In this document: piece after piece, positions 5,993 to 6,677 of the stretch
Numbering within the stretch: the stretch's first letter is position 1
How the letters are laid out: the number at the start of each line of letters is the position of its first letter
Source: Phycisphaerae bacterium
GTDB taxonomy: Bacteria; Planctomycetota; Phycisphaerae; SM23-33
DNA: 6,677 nt
Reading direction: 5' to 3'
NCBI GenBank assembly: GCA_022866005.1
Contig: JALHTV010000141.1
Span: 1-6,677 of the forward strand
Made by a program: the position numbers and the translations under genes
Notes under the pieces: generated by a model
Database searches by the model: none
What the model was told of the DNA's origin: nothing
Seen by the model: only the letters and a program-made list of their open reading frames with translations

Positions 5993-5995
5993 CGG

Positions 5996-6664
5996 TTACT
6001 TCTCACGCGCAATCGCCTTCCAGCGTGCGGCAAAATGGCGGACAGCGGCATGCAGCCGCGACTTCACCGTGCCCAGCGGCACGTCCAGGACCTCGGCGAT
6101 CTCCTTGTAGGGCAGATCGCTGAAGTAGCTGAGGACCAGGACGGTCCGCAGGTGCTCCGGCATCTCGTTCACAACACTTTCTACGGCCCGGCGGTCCTCA
6201 AGGTTCAGCACGGATTCCTCCGGGGCGGGGATGTTGGAAGGCATCAGGTCGGCGTAGCTGGTGCGATCATCGGCGGTGCCGGGGACGGTGGCGTCCAGGG
6301 GGGCGGCCTGATGGCGCGAGCGCCGGCGGAGGGCGTCGCGGGCCTTGTTGGCGGCGATGGTGAACAGCCAGGGCTTGAGACGGCGGGTCTGGTCGAACGC
6401 ACCGGCTGAGACATGGAGCTGGAGGAAGGTTTCCTGAAACAGGTCATCCGCGAGCGCCCGGTCCCCGGTGAAGCGGGCCAGGAAGTTGTAGACCTCCTTT
6501 TCGTACCGCCGCACCAAGGCCGCAAATGCCTCCTGGTCGCCGGCCAGGTGGCGGCGGAGCAACTCCGTGTCGCTGATGGACTTGTCCTGATCGAGCGCCA
6601 CGCGCTGGGGCTCCTTCCCTGTCAGTTGAGCCGCCCGGGAAAGGTCTACCTGGGCGCTCATCAT
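5996..6664 (-). CDS. ECF-type RNA polymerase sigma factor
   Basis: Directs RNA polymerase to a regulon, probably under control of the membrane protein encoded 3 nt downstream. The 222-residue product has region 2 at about 46-116: AFAALVRRYEKEVYNFLARF, the core-binding DDLFQETFLQLH (73-84), and the -10-recognising KPWLFTIAANKARDALRRRSRH (97-118). A variable acidic linker follows (about 122-158), then region 4 at 162-212 with the helix-turn-helix LPYKEIAEVLDVPLGTVKSRLHAA (184-207, read in two overlapping halves). Regions 1 and 3 are absent, as in ECF factors. Two adjacent ATGs (6664 and 6661) follow GGGGTCT. The frame remains open to the window edge, so a start further upstream cannot be excluded, and its promoter lies outside the window. 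The family is certain; the ECF group and target genes are not. Confidence 0.95.
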   Translation of the reverse strand: MMSAQVDLSRAAQLTGKEPQRVALDQDKSISDTELLRRHLAGDQEAFAALVRRYEKEVYNFLARFTGDRALADDLFQETFLQLHVSAGAFDQTRRLKPWLFTIAANKARDALRRRSRHQAAPLDATVPGTADDRTSYADLMPSNIPAPEESVLNLEDRRAVESVVNEMPEHLRTVLVLSYFSDLPYKEIAEVLDVPLGTVKSRLHAAVRHFAARWKAIAREK

Positions 6665-6677
6665 AGACCCCGGCGCT

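Overview
The window reads as a GC-rich (about 70% in the housekeeping genes) bacterial chromosome segment with every recognisable gene on the minus strand. An ECF sigma factor paired with a membrane protein that joins an anti-sigma-like cytoplasmic domain to an ectodomain of the H-X9-DG/DUF1559 type suggests Planctomycetota, possibly Phycisphaerae. The GC content, the glycogen-synthase-like GT4 and the AATCCGC-type heptad repeats fit that. This placement is inference; no rRNA or other marker is present.

In the direction of transcription (high to low coordinates), the layout is as follows. An ECF sigma-70 family factor (5996-6664) is followed after 3 nt by its probable membrane-anchored anti-sigma partner (4976-5992). 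Next come a near-consensus promoter (TTGACA-N17-TACAAT) and 3-dehydroquinate synthase aroB (3567 to 4910 or 4685), whose frame opens with an unusual hydrophobic N-terminal extension. A lower-GC gene of unknown function with a PD-(D/E)XK-like core follows 27 nt later (2673-3539). Its stop codon lies inside the -10 box of a candidate promoter for pyrD, a class 1B dihydroorotate dehydrogenase (1643-2638). The 5' end of pyrD carries a heptad-repeat/hairpin element. A hairpin after pyrD and a possible promoter precede a family 4 glycosyltransferase (114-1454).

The genes do not form one pathway. They are a regulatory pair (sigma and anti-sigma), two housekeeping biosynthetic genes (aroB for chorismate, pyrD for pyrimidines), one probably acquired gene wedged between them, and a glucan-type glycosyltransferase. 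The aroB and pyrD promoters share an architecture in which the -10 box ends only 8-9 nt before an in-frame ATG, so leaderless translation from N-terminally extended starts is possible. No tRNA, rRNA, CRISPR array, insertion sequence or complete novel multi-gene system is visible. The most unusual items are the membrane-anchor-like AroB extension, the nuclease-like gene with a substituted active-site residue, and the anti-sigma/H-X9-DG fusion.
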